The notes: generated by a model not told the origin, from the letters alone. DNA of 64,000 nucleotides from Duganella sp. Root1480D1 (GCF_001427305.1 NZ_LMFZ01000008.1:55315-119314); one strand, 5' to 3'. Numbered from the stretch's first letter, positions 55,353 to 64,000 are shown. Numbers and translations are program-made.

Positions 55353-55795
55353 TCGGGCTGCTGCAGCGGGTAACGTCCGCCAAGGTCGTTGTCGATGGCG
55401 AGACTACCGGCGCTATCGACGGCGGCCTGATGGTGCTGGTGTGCGCGGAGAAGGGCGATACGGAGAAGGAGGCGGACCAGCTGTTGGCCAAGCTTTTGTC
55501 GTATCGCGTGTTTTCTGACGATGCTGGCAAAATGAACAAGTCGGTGACCGATGTCGCGGGTGGGCTGCTGCTGGTGCCGCAGTTTACGCTGGCGGCGGAT
55601 ACCAATTCGGGAACGCGGCCGTCGTTCAGCCCGGCGGCTGCGCCGGCGGATGGGAAGCGGCTGTTTGAGTATTTTGTTTCGCAGGCCCGCGCCAGGCACG
55701 CGGTAGTTGGCACGGGCGTGTTTGGGGCGGATATGAAGGTGTCCTTAACTAATGACGGGCCGGTGACGTTTTGGTTGCAGGTGAATCCGAAATAA
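55349..55795 (+). CDS. dtd: D-aminoacyl-tRNA deacylase
   Basis: 148 residues, the normal length. It hydrolyses D-amino acids mischarged to tRNA, most often D-Tyr. The family motifs [35 protein letters not shown] and the GP-cis motif [11 protein letters not shown] are present. It overlaps tyrS by ATGA, a logical pairing since TyrRS can charge D-tyrosine. Confidence 0.97.
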   Translation: MIGLLQRVTSAKVVVDGETTGAIDGGLMVLVCAEKGDTEKEADQLLAKLLSYRVFSDDAGKMNKSVTDVAGGLLLVPQFTLAADTNSGTRPSFSPAAAPADGKRLFEYFVSQARARHAVVGTGVFGADMKVSLTNDGPVTFWLQVNPK

Positions 55796-55940
55796 AACCC
55801 GGTAAACCGGGGTCTGACCCGCTGCCGCGGGCTGGTTCCAGGCCTTTGATCTTCATCGAAAGTCAAAAGCCTCGAACCTCCCTCGGGCAGGCGAGCAGAC
55901 AGTGTCAGACCCTGCGGGTCTGACACTGGTTTACCGGTTT
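55796..55940. repeat. Palindromic intergenic repeat, copy B (expanded)
   Basis: Copy B has outer arms AACCCGGTAA (55796-55805, one base longer) and TTACCGGTT (55931-55939), and the inner inverted repeat GTGTCAGACCC-TGC-GGGTCTGACAC at 55902-55926. About 90 bp of unrelated sequence separates the outer left arm from the inner unit. It fills most of the gap between dtd and the PEBP gene. Confidence 0.75.
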
Positions 55941-55964
55941 AAAAAAGCAAGCTGGGAGATAAAG

Positions 55965-56579
55965 ATGAAAATCTGGAGCGATTCCTTCAAGGATGGCGGC
56001 GCCATCCCCGGCGATTTTGCTTTCGCCGTGCGCGACAAGGCCACGAAAGTGCGCCTGTCCGCCAACAAGAACCCCCAGCTGGCCTGGTCCGAAGTCCCAC
56101 CAGGCACCGAATCCCTGGTCCTTCTCTGCATCGACGGCGACGCCCCCACCGACGGCACCCACGTCAACCAGGAAGGCCACACGCTCCCGGCCAGCATGCC
56201 GCGCACTGACTTCTACCACTGGTCCCTGATCGACATTCCGCCCCAGCGCACCAGTATCGCCGCCGGCGAGTTCTCGAAAGAAGTGACGCCAAAAGGCAAA
56301 CCGGCCAGCCTGCCAACGCCGCTGCGCCATGGCGTCAACGACTACACCGGCTGGTTCGCCAGCGACAAGGACATGGCCGGCGACTATTACGGCTACGACG
56401 GCCCATGCCCGCCATGGAACGACGAGCGCACCCACCATTACGTTTTCCGCCTGTACGCGCTGGATACCCCGCGCCTGGAGCTGGAAGGTCGCTTCACTTG
56501 CCAGGACGTGCTGCATGCCATTCACGGCCATATCCTCGACGAGGCGCAGGTGATCGGCAGCTACTCGCTATTTGAATGA
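55965..56579 (+). CDS. YbhB/YbcL-family PEBP protein
   Basis: 204 residues from the ATG at 55965 (GGGAGA upstream). Phosphatidylethanolamine-binding-like fold with the CR1 pocket LLCIDGDAPTDGTH and the histidine of FYHWSLIDIPP; the second signature is GYDGPCPPWNDERTHHYVFRL. The role in bacteria is unclear, perhaps a small-ligand binder. It is cytoplasmic (no signal peptide) and overlaps the next gene by ATGA. Confidence 0.92.
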   Translation: MKIWSDSFKDGGAIPGDFAFAVRDKATKVRLSANKNPQLAWSEVPPGTESLVLLCIDGDAPTDGTHVNQEGHTLPASMPRTDFYHWSLIDIPPQRTSIAAGEFSKEVTPKGKPASLPTPLRHGVNDYTGWFASDKDMAGDYYGYDGPCPPWNDERTHHYVFRLYALDTPRLELEGRFTCQDVLHAIHGHILDEAQVIGSYSLFE

Positions 56580-57217
56580 CAAGAATCCTGCTGATCCGCC
56601 ACGGCGAAACCGCGTGGAACGCCGTGCGCCGCCTGCAAGGCCACACCGATATCCCCCTTAGCCCCACCGGCGAACGCCAGGCTGAAGCCCTGGCGCGTGC
56701 GCTGGCGGACGAGCCGCTGGACGCCATCATCTCCAGCGACCTGGGACGCGCGCTGCAAACCGCGCAGGCGGTGGCCGCGCACCATCCCCATCTCGCGATG
56801 CACACCGACCCTGAGCTACGCGAGCGCGGCTACGGCGCTTTCGAGGGCCTCTTATATACGGAGATCGCAGAGCGCTACCCCGTGGAGTTCGCGGAATGGC
56901 AGGCGAGGGACGTGGACGCAGTGATGCCCGGCGGCGATCGCGTAGCCGAAAGCTTCCGCCAGTTCTTCCAGCGTTGCCAGGCCGGCATTGCGCGCTGGGC
57001 CGAACAATATCCGCAGCAATCGATCCTGATCGTTGCCCATGGCGGCGTGCTGGAATGCGCTTACCGCGCCGCCCGCGGCCTGTCGATCGACGGCCCGCGC
57101 GATTTCCAGGTCAAAAACGCCAGCATCAATCGCTTTACCTTTAATAAAGGGGTGTTGTCGCTCGATCAATGGGGCGAGGTGGCCCACTTGTCCGCCAGCC
57201 TGGACGACATTGTTTAA
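56576..57217 (+). CDS. Histidine phosphatase family protein (GpmB/CobC-like)
   Basis: 213 residues. The phosphohistidine motif is LLIRHGETAWN near 5-15; the second arginine, glutamate (ELRERGYGAFEG) and histidine (VAHGGVLECAYR) are all present. It hydrolyses a phosphate monoester of unknown identity. The ATGA overlap with the PEBP gene shows co-translation. It ends 73 bp before dusB. Confidence 0.93.
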   Translation: MTRILLIRHGETAWNAVRRLQGHTDIPLSPTGERQAEALARALADEPLDAIISSDLGRALQTAQAVAAHHPHLAMHTDPELRERGYGAFEGLLYTEIAERYPVEFAEWQARDVDAVMPGGDRVAESFRQFFQRCQAGIARWAEQYPQQSILIVAHGGVLECAYRAARGLSIDGPRDFQVKNASINRFTFNKGVLSLDQWGEVAHLSASLDDIV

Positions 57218-57290
57218 AAAGTGATTAGTTTTTGGGCAGTGGATCGGTTAAAATAGCCCCCTTTCCCGCACTGTCTTACGGATTTGTTAA

Positions 57291-58307
57291 GTGAATATCG
57301 GACCTCACGAGCTCCGCAATAACGTCTTTGTCGCGCCTATGGCTGGTGTGACGGACCGCCCGTTCCGCCAATTGTGCAAGGAACTGGGAGCGGGGTATGC
57401 CGTATCCGAGATGGCCGCTTCCAACCCGCGCCTGTGGGCCAGCGAGAAGTCTTCGCGCCGCACCGACCACACAGGCGAAATGGAACCGAAGGCAGTGCAG
57501 ATCGCCGGCGCGGTGCCGGAGGAACTGGCCGACTGCGCCAAGTTCAACGTCGACCGCGGCGCCCAGATCATCGACATCAACATGGGCTGCCCGGTGAAAA
57601 AAGTCTGCAACAACTGGTGCGGTTCGGCCTTGTTGCAGCACGAAGACCTGGTCCAGCGCATCCTGGAGGCGGTGGTGCCGGCCGTGAACGTGCCGGTCAC
57701 CCTGAAATTCCGCACCGGCTGGAACCGCGAGAACAAGAATGCTCTGCGCATTGCCCGCATTGCCGAGCAAGCCGGCATCCAGATGCTGACGCTGCACGGC
57801 CGCACCCGCGCCGACGGCTATACCGGCGACGCCGAATACGACACCATTGCCGCCGTCAAGGCCGCAGTAACCATTCCGGTGGTCGCCAACGGCGACATCA
57901 CCACCCCTGAAAAAGCGCGTTATGTGCTCGATAAGACCGGCGCCGACGCCGTAATGATCGGCCGCGCTGCCCAGGGGCGCCCATGGATCTTCCGCGAAAT
58001 CGACCATTTCCTGCGCACAGGCGAACACCTGCCGGCGCCGCTGGTGGCCGAGGTGCGCAAGCTGATGGACGAACACCTGCAGGCCCACTACGCCTTCTAC
58101 GGCGAATTCCTGGGCGTGCGCACCGCGCGCAAGCATATTGGCTGGTACGTGCGCGACCTCCCGGGCGGGGAGGAATTCCGGCAGGAGATGAACCGCCTCG
58201 AGTCGACCGCAGAACAACTGCGCGCAGTCGACAGTTTCTTCGAATCCCAATGGAAGTACGGCGAGCGGTTACAATACCGCCTCGCCGAAGAACCGCTGGC
58301 TGCGTGA
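57291..58307 (+). CDS. dusB: tRNA-dihydrouridine synthase B
   Basis: 338 residues from a GTG at 57291 with no nearby ATG. The FMN-binding TIM barrel has PMAGVTDRPFRQLC at its start, NMGCPVKKVCNNWCGSALL with the catalytic cysteine, LHGRTRADGYTG and VMIGRAAQGRPWIF. It reduces uridine in the tRNA D-loop. In proteobacteria dusB is always followed by fis, as here. Confidence 0.97.
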   Translation: MNIGPHELRNNVFVAPMAGVTDRPFRQLCKELGAGYAVSEMAASNPRLWASEKSSRRTDHTGEMEPKAVQIAGAVPEELADCAKFNVDRGAQIIDINMGCPVKKVCNNWCGSALLQHEDLVQRILEAVVPAVNVPVTLKFRTGWNRENKNALRIARIAEQAGIQMLTLHGRTRADGYTGDAEYDTIAAVKAAVTIPVVANGDITTPEKARYVLDKTGADAVMIGRAAQGRPWIFREIDHFLRTGEHLPAPLVAEVRKLMDEHLQAHYAFYGEFLGVRTARKHIGWYVRDLPGGEEFRQEMNRLESTAEQLRAVDSFFESQWKYGERLQYRLAEEPLAA

Positions 58308-58350
58308 ACCGCGCCTGCATTGGCAAATATTTAGCAAGATCGATAAGAAA

Positions 58351-58584
58351 ATGAGCAAAGAAAGCATTCAGGAAGTAGTCCAGAAAAGCCTGGAAGACTA
58401 CTTCAATGACCTGGGCGAGCAGCAAGCATCGAACGTGTACGACATGGTAGTGATGACAGTTGAACGTCCGATCCTCGAAGTGGTGATGGGCCGCGCCGAC
58501 GGCAACCAGTCGCACGCAGCCCAGATGCTGGGTATTAACCGCAATACTTTGCGCAAGAAATTACAGGAACACGGCCTGTTGTAA
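58351..58584 (+). CDS. fis: DNA-binding protein Fis
   Basis: 77 residues, the short betaproteobacterial Fis. The C-terminal helix-turn-helix is GNQSHAAQMLGINRNTLRKK, preceding QEHGLL. Fis bends DNA and controls growth-phase genes and recombination. It is 43 bp after dusB and translated from the same message. Confidence 0.97.
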   Translation: MSKESIQEVVQKSLEDYFNDLGEQQASNVYDMVVMTVERPILEVVMGRADGNQSHAAQMLGINRNTLRKKLQEHGLL

Positions 58585-58674
58585 GGCTGATTCCGCGTCC
58601 CGGTCCCTATTGGCCGCGACGGGCCGTGGGGCCGGTTGGTGTGTACAGATTTTCGTAACCTTCCCCCCACAGCT

Positions 58675-60249
58675 ATGATCAAACAAGCTCTCATCTCCGT
58701 ATCCGACAAGACTGGCGTGCTGGATTTCGCCAAGGCCCTGTCGGCCATGGGCGTCAACATCCTGTCCACCGGCGGCACTGCAAAACTGCTGGCCGATAAC
58801 GGCGTGCCGGTCACCGAAGTGGCTGACTACACCGGCTTCCCGGAAATGCTGGATGGCCGCGTGAAGACGCTGCACCCGAAAGTCCACGGCGGCATCCTGG
58901 CCCGCCGCGACTTCCCTGAGCACGTCGCCAAGCTGGAAGAGCACAGCATCCCGACCATCGACATGGTGGTGGTGAACCTGTACCCGTTCCAGGCGACCGT
59001 AGCCAAGGCCGAGTGCTCGCTGGAAGACGCGATCGAGAACATCGACATCGGCGGCCCGGCCATGCTGCGCTCCGCCGCCAAGAACCACAAGGACGTGGTG
59101 GTGATCTGCGATCCGACCGACTACGGCGTGGTGCTGGCGGAGATGAAGGGTACCGACAACGCGCCAGGCTACGTTTCCTACGAAACCCGCTTTGGCCTGG
59201 CCAAAAAGGTCTACGCGCACACCGCGCAGTACGACGGTGCCATTACCAACTACTTCTCGAGCCTGGGCCCGGACCGTAAGCACGAGACTCGTTCCGCCTA
59301 CCCGGCGACCCTGAACGTGGCCTTCGAAAAAGTGCAGGACATGCGCTACGGCGAAAACCCGCACCAGTCGGCTGCCTTCTACCGTGACCTGGCTCCGGTA
59401 GCCGGCGCCCTGGCGAACTACCGCCAGCTGCAGGGCAAGGAACTGTCCTTCAACAACATCGCCGACGCTGACGCGGCGTGGGAATGCGTGAAGTCCATGG
59501 GCTCCACCGCCTGCGTGATCATCAAGCACGCCAACCCATGCGGCGTGGCCCTGGGCGCGACCGCGCTGGAAGCCTACCAGCGCGCATTGAAAACCGACCC
59601 GACTTCCGCTTTCGGCGGCATCATCGCCTTCAACGTGGAAGTGGACGGCGCAGCGGCCACCGAATTGGCCAAGCTGTTCGTGGAAGTGCTGATCGCCCCT
59701 TCGTTCACCGCGGAAGCGCGCCAGATCATGTCGGCCAAGCAGAACGTGCGCCTGCTGGAAATTCCGCTGGGCGATGGCGTGAACGCAATGGACTTCAAGC
59801 GCGTGGGCGGCGGCCTGCTGGTGCAGTCGGCTGACTCGAAGAACGTGCTGCCGACCGACGTGCGCGTAGTGAGCAAGCTGCAGCCAACCCAGCAGCAACT
59901 GGCGGACCTGATGTTCGCCTGGCGCGTGGCCAAATACGTGAAGTCGAATGCCATCGTCTTCTGCGGCGGCAATATGACCCTGGGCGTTGGCGCGGGCCAG
60001 ATGTCACGTATCGACTCGGCACGCATTGCTTCGATCAAGGCACAGAATGCTGGCCTGTCGCTGCAGGGTTCCGCTGTAGCATCCGACGCATTTTTCCCGT
60101 TCCGTGACGGCCTGGATGTGGTGGTTGATGCAGGCGCCACCTGCGTGATTCACCCCGGTGGCTCCATGCGCGACCAGGAAGTGATCGACGCCGCCGACGA
60201 GCGCGGCGTAGTGATGCTGTACACCGGCACCCGTCACTTCCGCCACTAA
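58675..60249 (+). CDS. purH: Bifunctional AICAR formyltransferase/IMP cyclohydrolase
   Basis: 524 residues from the ATG at 58675. The N-terminal MGS-type cyclohydrolase has [18 protein letters not shown] and [17 protein letters not shown]; the C-terminal formyltransferase (about 200-524) has [16 protein letters not shown] and [11 protein letters not shown] with the catalytic His and Lys. It catalyses the last two steps of purine synthesis. It follows fis by 90 bp and is followed by repeat copy C. Confidence 0.97.
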   Translation: MIKQALISVSDKTGVLDFAKALSAMGVNILSTGGTAKLLADNGVPVTEVADYTGFPEMLDGRVKTLHPKVHGGILARRDFPEHVAKLEEHSIPTIDMVVVNLYPFQATVAKAECSLEDAIENIDIGGPAMLRSAAKNHKDVVVICDPTDYGVVLAEMKGTDNAPGYVSYETRFGLAKKVYAHTAQYDGAITNYFSSLGPDRKHETRSAYPATLNVAFEKVQDMRYGENPHQSAAFYRDLAPVAGALANYRQLQGKELSFNNIADADAAWECVKSMGSTACVIIKHANPCGVALGATALEAYQRALKTDPTSAFGGIIAFNVEVDGAAATELAKLFVEVLIAPSFTAEARQIMSAKQNVRLLEIPLGDGVNAMDFKRVGGGLLVQSADSKNVLPTDVRVVSKLQPTQQQLADLMFAWRVAKYVKSNAIVFCGGNMTLGVGAGQMSRIDSARIASIKAQNAGLSLQGSAVASDAFFPFRDGLDVVVDAGATCVIHPGGSMRDQEVIDAADERGVVMLYTGTRHFRH

Positions 60250-60263
60250 AACTGGCACAGACG

Positions 60264-60301
60264 GTGTCAGACCCTGCGGGTCTGACACCGGTTTACCGGT
60301 T
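60264..60301. repeat. Palindromic intergenic repeat, copy C
   Basis: GTGTCAGACCC-TGC-GGGTCTGACAC at 60264-60288 followed by TTACCGGTT (60293-60301). The left outer arm is missing. Like copy A it lies just upstream of a TAAAAT -10-like box and a start codon, here ruvC. Confidence 0.8.
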
Positions 60302-60320
60302 TCTGCCGTAAAATCCGGGA

Positions 60321-60857
60321 ATGATTATTCTCGGCATCGACCCCGGCTTACGCACCACTGGCTTTGGCGTTATTCAAAAAGTGGGCAACAAGCTGCGCTA
60401 CATCGCCTCCGGCACCATCAAGAGCGGCGAGGGCGACCTGCCGCAGCGGCTGAAAGTCATCCTTGACGGCGTCGCCGAAATCGCAGCAACCTACAAGCCT
60501 GATTGCGCCGCAATCGAAAAAGTCTTCGTCAACGTCAACCCGCAATCCACGCTGCTGCTCGGCCAAGCCCGCGGTGCCGCAATTTGCGCCCTGGTGACGC
60601 ACGACCTCAAAGTCGCCGAATACTCCCCGACGCAGCTGAAGCAAGCCGTAGTCGGCACCGGCCGCGCCACCAAGGCGCAGGTGCAAGACATGGTCGCCCG
60701 CCTGCTTACGCTCCCCGGCCTGCCCGGCACCGACGCCGCCGACGCCCTCGGCATCGCCATCTGCCACGCCAACAGCCAGGCCACGTTGGCTGTCGTCACC
60801 AACGCCCATCCCGCCCTGTCCGGACTGCGCATGAAGCGCGGCCGCCTGGTGGGCTAA
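60321..60857 (+). CDS. ruvC: Holliday junction resolvase RuvC
   Basis: 178 residues. The acidic catalytic residues sit in [30 protein letters not shown] and the [13 protein letters not shown] end, as expected of RuvC. It cleaves four-way junctions in recombination repair. Nineteen bases later comes ruvA. The ruvB gene is not in this window segment downstream of ruvA. Confidence 0.97.
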   Translation: MIILGIDPGLRTTGFGVIQKVGNKLRYIASGTIKSGEGDLPQRLKVILDGVAEIAATYKPDCAAIEKVFVNVNPQSTLLLGQARGAAICALVTHDLKVAEYSPTQLKQAVVGTGRATKAQVQDMVARLLTLPGLPGTDAADALGIAICHANSQATLAVVTNAHPALSGLRMKRGRLVG

Positions 60858-60876
60858 CCGCATCCAAAGGACCCAT

Positions 60877-61455
60877 ATGATCGGACGTCTCACCGGCATC
60901 CTGCTCGAAAAGAATCCCCCGCAACTGCTGGTAGACGTACAAGGCGTCGGCTACGAAGTCGACGTGCCGATGTCCACGTTCTACAACCTGCCCGGCGTAG
61001 GCGAAAAGGTCAGCCTGTTCACGCACCTGGCGATCCGCGAAGACGCGCACCTGCTGTTCGGCTTCGGCAATGCAGAAGAACGGGCAGTATTCCGCCAGTT
61101 GATCAAGATCAGTGGCATAGGCGCGCGTACCGCGCTGTCGATCCTGTCCGGCCTGTCGATCGCAGACCTGGCGCAAGCCGTGACGCTGCAGGAAGCTGGC
61201 CGCCTGGTGAAGATCCCCGGCATCGGCAAGAAAACCGCCGAACGCCTGCTGCTGGAATTGAAAGGCAAACTGGGCGCCGACATCGGTGCCGCCGGCGCGC
61301 ACCCAGTGCACGATTCGCAAGCCGACATCCTGAACGCGCTGCTGGCGCTGGGTTACTCCGACAAGGAAGCCTTGCAGGCGCTGAAGACCGTGCCTGCCGG
61401 TTCCACGGTATCGGAAGGCATCAAGCAAGCGCTCAAGGCATTGTCCAAAGGCTGA
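60877..61455 (+). CDS. ruvA: Holliday junction branch migration protein RuvA
   Basis: 192 residues. OB-fold N-terminal domain ([20 protein letters not shown]), two helix-hairpin-helix motifs ([38 protein letters not shown]) and the C-terminal domain III ([19 protein letters not shown]) that binds RuvB. Normally ruvB follows; here a small membrane protein and integron genes follow instead, so ruvB must lie elsewhere. Confidence 0.97.
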   Translation: MIGRLTGILLEKNPPQLLVDVQGVGYEVDVPMSTFYNLPGVGEKVSLFTHLAIREDAHLLFGFGNAEERAVFRQLIKISGIGARTALSILSGLSIADLAQAVTLQEAGRLVKIPGIGKKTAERLLLELKGKLGADIGAAGAHPVHDSQADILNALLALGYSDKEALQALKTVPAGSTVSEGIKQALKALSKG

Positions 61456-61463
61456 CGGCCAAC

Positions 61464-61883
61464 ATGTTCCCGGCGACCGTAACGATGGATCGTGTCTTCA
61501 CCATGGCACGCAACAACCACAAAGGTGACCGCTACACGGAATTCGGCTTTGAAGCGGCGGGACGGAAATATTACGCAGTCGAAGTCCCAGGCTGGCCTCA
61601 AATCGAAGCAGGAATGACCGTGACGGCTTTGCTTGAGCGCCAGGATGATTGGGGCTCAGTGTGCGGATGGGTAAATCGGCAAACTGGCGAAATCACGGCG
61701 CCGGCCACTGGCCAATGGTTTTTTATGTTGGCCGGTTCTACCCTGATGGTGGTAGCGACCGCAGCGTCGTGGCGGGATGCCGAAGCGTTGCTGTTGTTGA
61801 TCCCTGTTTGGCTGATTTGCCTGCTGCATATCGTGCCACGCCGGAAAATTCGCCGCGCCCTGGATACATTGTCCAAAGAATGA
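61464..61883 (+). CDS. Small membrane protein of unknown function
   Basis: 139 residues. A soluble N-terminal half (about 1-80, strand-rich: RYTEFGFEAAGRKYYAVEV) is followed by two hydrophobic helices (GQWFFMLAGSTLMVVATAAS, ALLLLIPVWLICLLHIVP) and a basic tail. I recognise no family. It begins 8 bp after ruvA. Its codon use is less GC-rich than that of ruvA, so it may belong to the accessory segment. Confidence 0.65.
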   Translation: MFPATVTMDRVFTMARNNHKGDRYTEFGFEAAGRKYYAVEVPGWPQIEAGMTVTALLERQDDWGSVCGWVNRQTGEITAPATGQWFFMLAGSTLMVVATAASWRDAEALLLLIPVWLICLLHIVPRRKIRRALDTLSKE

Positions 61884-61896
61884 TTGCCTAAGGTGT

Positions 61897-62409
61897 ATGA
61901 AAATCGTGCGCCTTATTGAAGAGGATTTTGGCCCGCTGGATCGTGAAGAGAACACCTTCACCGGCGATGAGGTGCTTGACGTTCTATTCATCGATGGCGA
62001 GATCCGCTTGGCTACGCGAAGCGTCGAGCAGTTCACCAAGATTTATGGGCAAGATCATTCGCAGGATGATGATGTCGAAGCGTATGGCGCATTCTTGAAC
62101 GGCACATTGGCGGGCAAGATCGAGCTTGCGCCGGCCTGGAACGATCTTGGTTCGATTGAACAAATCGTCGTAGCCCGCGAATTTCGCCAACGTGGCATTG
62201 CCACTGAATTGATTAACTTCGCAAAGTCGTGGGCGCTTGGCAAGCAGCTTAAAGGTCTTCGTCTTGAAACGCAGACCAACAACGTCGCCGCTTGCAAACT
62301 CTATTTTCAAAACGGCTTCGAAGTCGGCGGCTTCGACAGGCTTACGTATCGCACGCAGCCGCAAGTGAGCAACGAAACTGCACTCTATTTGTACTGGTTT
62401 CCCATCTAA
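61897..62409 (+). CDS. GNAT acetyltransferase, streptothricin-acetyltransferase-like
   Basis: 170 residues. The acetyl-CoA loop is [20 protein letters not shown] near 90-109. The segment [20 protein letters not shown] and the ending [11 protein letters not shown] closely match the conserved end of streptothricin N-acetyltransferases (Sat/SatA) as I remember them. If functional it could acetylate streptothricin-type antibiotics or related lysine-containing compounds. Its stop overlaps the integron integrase stop by 3-4 bp, convergently. It is not itself within the cassette array. Confidence 0.75.
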   Translation: MKIVRLIEEDFGPLDREENTFTGDEVLDVLFIDGEIRLATRSVEQFTKIYGQDHSQDDDVEAYGAFLNGTLAGKIELAPAWNDLGSIEQIVVAREFRQRGIATELINFAKSWALGKQLKGLRLETQTNNVAACKLYFQNGFEVGGFDRLTYRTQPQVSNETALYLYWFPI

Positions 62410-63371
62410 CGGTCCAAGGGGCTTAGTACCGCATTTCCACCGCGGTTTAGCACGTGCGTATAGATCTGGGTTGTGCGAACGTCTTTGTGGCCGAGCAACT
62501 CCTGAACGGTCCGAATGTCGTATCCACTTTGCAGCAAGTGCGTTGCAAAACTATGTCTCAGCGGATGCGGAGTGACCTTCTTCTGAATGTTTGCATCCTG
62601 CGCCGCCTGCTTTACCGCGCGCTGCACACGCTGTTCATCAATGTGGTGCCGACGAACCGCGCCTGAGCGCGGGTCTTCAGAAAGTGCATCGGCGGGAAGG
62701 ACATATTGCCATTTCCATTCCCTTGCAGCATCCGGGTATTTTCGATCCAATGCAAACGGAAGATATACATCGCCAACGCCTTGACCACAGTCGCGCTGAT
62801 GCTGCAGCCTGATCAAGTCTAAATGAGATTTGAGCGGAACAACGAGAGTTCCCAGTAACATCGTCAGTCGGTCTTTAGCACCTTTACCATTTCGAATGGT
62901 GACCTGCCGCATGTTGAAGTCAAGGTCGAGTACGCGGAGACGACAGGCTTCCATCAAGCGCATTCCACTGCCATATAGCAGTGAAGCGATAAGCCAGGTT
63001 TCGCCGTTCATGTGCGAGAGCCGGGTTTTTGTTTCGTCGAAAGTCAACACCGTTGGTAGACGCTGGGGCTGCTTCGCTGCGACCACGTCTTTCAGCCATT
63101 CGACCTCCAGTTTCAAGACCTTTTGGTAAAGGAAGAGCAGGGCGGACTTGGCCTGGGATTGCGTTGAAGCGGCGACTCTGCGGTCGACAGCGAGATGACT
63201 CAAGAAGGCTTCGATTTCGGCTTTGCCCATCTGGGAGGGATGTCGCTTCTTATGAAAGAGGATGAAGCGGCGAATCCAATCTACGTATGCTTCTTCAGTT
63301 CGAATGCTGTAATGCATTGTTCGGATCAGTGCACGCACCTGATCTAGCAGCTTGGGCTCGTTTGGCGGCAT
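62406..63371 (-). CDS. intI: Integron integrase (tyrosine recombinase)
   Basis: 321 residues. The catalytic tyrosine-recombinase residues are visible: Arg in [25 protein letters not shown] (HxxR), [16 protein letters not shown] (His and nucleophile Tyr). The IntI-specific insert is present: [20 protein letters not shown] followed by [21 protein letters not shown]-terminal SAM-like core-binding domain covers about 1-100. It recombines attI with cassette attC sites. It is transcribed away from the cassettes at the right end of the window, the standard layout. No frameshift or deletion is seen, so it should be active. Confidence 0.93.
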   Translation of the reverse strand: MPPNEPKLLDQVRALIRTMHYSIRTEEAYVDWIRRFILFHKKRHPSQMGKAEIEAFLSHLAVDRRVAASTQSQAKSALLFLYQKVLKLEVEWLKDVVAAKQPQRLPTVLTFDETKTRLSHMNGETWLIASLLYGSGMRLMEACRLRVLDLDFNMRQVTIRNGKGAKDRLTMLLGTLVVPLKSHLDLIRLQHQRDCGQGVGDVYLPFALDRKYPDAAREWKWQYVLPADALSEDPRSGAVRRHHIDEQRVQRAVKQAAQDANIQKKVTPHPLRHSFATHLLQSGYDIRTVQELLGHKDVRTTQIYTHVLNRGGNAVLSPLDR

Positions 63372-63501
63372 GACGTAATTCTCCGGTGTTAGGAGGGATT
63401 ATGTTCATCTACTTTTTGTAGGCGGATCTAGACATTGATCAATGTGGTATTAGGCGTCATAATGAAATTTATTAAAACGTCAATGTGACGTCGACTTTAC
63501 G
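63372..63501. other. Probable attI region between intI and the first cassette
   Basis: The stretch between the integrase start and the first cassette is AT-rich and holds the Pc candidate. The cassette junction is placed at GTTAGCG (63501-63507), where the first G would belong to attI and TTAGCG to the cassette. Integrase-binding sites of attI cannot be identified by eye. Confidence 0.45.
63432..63463 (+). promoter_or_regulatory. Candidate cassette promoter (Pc) and palindrome
   Basis: TTGATC (63435-63440) and CATAAT (63458-63463) are 17 bp apart and read into the cassette. The -35 lies within the perfect 14-bp palindrome ACATTGATCAATGT (63432-63445), a possible operator. It is 50 bp before the cassette gene. 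Confidence 0.5.
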
Positions 63502-63928
63502 TTAGCGCTCCGATGAAAAGACAAACTGATCGGCTTATAACTGCGGTCTGCTTGAGCATCTTGGCGGTAATTGCCGTTGGAGCTGCTGTCTCAGGCCGTT
63601 TCGGTCCTAACGAATATCCTGACTCTGTAGATGCTGCTGCCGATATGCTGATTGCGCGGCTCTCTGAAGAGGATAGGCTTCGGGTGAAGAATACGAAGAA
63701 GGACGATCTGGTTGAATATCACCATGGGTGGGGTACTAGCATTCGTAACGATTTCGGCCTTTGGGCCGGAAATGAAAAGCTATTGCGCTCAGCTTGCCAT
63801 GGCGAGATCTGTCACCCCGACGACGCGTCGATGGTGATCATCGAAACAGTTTGGACGCGTCTTCAAAAATGACGCAATATGCTAACGAATAAGGTTAGAT
63901 CGTGCGAAGCCACGATCTGAACCGTTTG
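63502..63928 (+). mobile_element. Integron gene cassette 1
   Basis: The cassette starts at TTAGCG after G63501 and ends at the G of GTTGGAC (63928), about 427 bp. It holds one gene (63513-63872) only 10 bp from its left edge and ends in an attC site. In the excised circle the left TTAGC would complete GTTAGC, the exact complement of GCTAAC at the attC's left end, which supports these limits. Confidence 0.75.
63513..63872 (+). CDS. DUF6794-like cassette-encoded protein
   Basis: 119 residues. An N-terminal hydrophobic helix (LITAVCLSILAVIAVGAAVS) is either a signal anchor or signal peptide. The C-terminal domain has DLVEYHHGWGTSIRNDFGLW and HPDDASMVIIETVW, motifs I associate with DUF6794, a family of unknown function. 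No ribosome binding site is apparent, as is usual for cassettes. GC is lower than in the chromosome core. Confidence 0.7.
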   Translation: MKRQTDRLITAVCLSILAVIAVGAAVSGRFGPNEYPDSVDAAADMLIARLSEEDRLRVKNTKKDDLVEYHHGWGTSIRNDFGLWAGNEKLLRSACHGEICHPDDASMVIIETVWTRLQK

Positions 63929-63934
63929 TTGGAC
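63880..63934 (+). repeat. attC recombination site (59-base element)
   Basis: A 55-bp folded site: GCTAAC (63881-63886) at the left, GTTGGAC (63928-63934, G/TTRRRY core) at the right. Inner arms GGTT...AGATCGTG (63893-63904) pair with CACGATCT (63911-63918) and AACC (63920-63923), leaving a single unpaired G at 63919, the extrahelical base typical of attC. It ends cassette 1 and starts cassette 2. Confidence 0.75.
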
Positions 63935-64000
63935 AAGCCCGGGCCTGCACCGCAGGCGCATAGAAAATATGTCTTGGGATGTTGTCCCGGAATAGGGACT
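63929..64000 (+). mobile_element. Start of integron cassette 2 (cut by window end)
   Basis: After the attC core 63928 the sequence should belong to a second cassette. An ATG at 63966 gives only eight codons before a stop, while an ATG at 63979 is open to the window end. No gene can be assigned from 72 bp. Confidence 0.4.

Overview
The window is a high-GC chromosomal segment from a betaproteobacterium of order Burkholderiales, most likely family Oxalobacteraceae (Massilia, Duganella, Telluria and relatives). That placement is inferred from protein character and gene order: def-fmt beside LysM-dprA-smg-topB, rplM-rpsI-argC-(DUF6776)-erpA-anmK-M23-tyrS-dtd, dusB-fis-purH-ruvC-ruvA, plus a PEP-CTERM protein and a DUF2938 gene. 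No rRNA, tRNA or CRISPR array was seen.

Layout. 1-1.8 kb: the end of an ABC ATPase and its ABC-2 permease. 1.9-5.25 kb: an accessory patch of lower GC with a DUF3024 protein, an orphan WapI-like immunity protein and a stand-alone OLD-type ATPase/TOPRIM protein, followed by 530 bp of non-coding sequence packed with inverted repeats. 5.25-12.6 kb: metH, a LysR regulator, pirin, an isochorismatase-like hydrolase, a small exported protein and a tautomerase. 12.6-20.8 kb: LysR, fmt and def (minus strand), then LysM protein, dprA, smg and topB (plus strand). 20.9-22.9 kb: a large exported alpha/beta hydrolase.

22.9-29.1 kb is the most unusual part. It is a tightly packed minus-strand operon with its own promoter. 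It encodes a 45-residue peptide, then (after a perfect 9-bp hairpin) two related proteins that look like cupin-type folds with HEAT-like tails, a single-chain M16 (PreP-like) peptidase, and a membrane-anchored MutS-family ATPase. The organisation (small peptide, leaky hairpin, putative modifying enzymes, peptidase, ATPase) is that of a ribosomally made peptide pathway, but none of the usual RiPP enzymes is present. I regard it as the best candidate for an undescribed system.

29.3-48 kb: a YfcC-type transporter with a zinc amidohydrolase, a glycine-rich PEP-CTERM protein behind a sigma-54-type promoter, several exported or membrane proteins of unknown role, an ABC transporter whose permease is fused to an M1 aminopeptidase, coq7, a DUF2167 operon, a MerR-controlled DUF2938/flavodoxin pair, OsmC, and an ABC exporter-plus-peptidase operon. 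48-61.5 kb is housekeeping: ribosomal proteins, argC, erpA, anmK, M23 peptidase, tyrS, dtd, dusB, fis, purH, ruvC and ruvA. Three copies of a palindromic intergenic repeat lie here. 61.5-64 kb: a streptothricin-acetyltransferase-like protein, an integron integrase, a probable attI/promoter region, one gene cassette (DUF6794-like) ending in a recognisable attC site, and the start of a second cassette cut by the window end.
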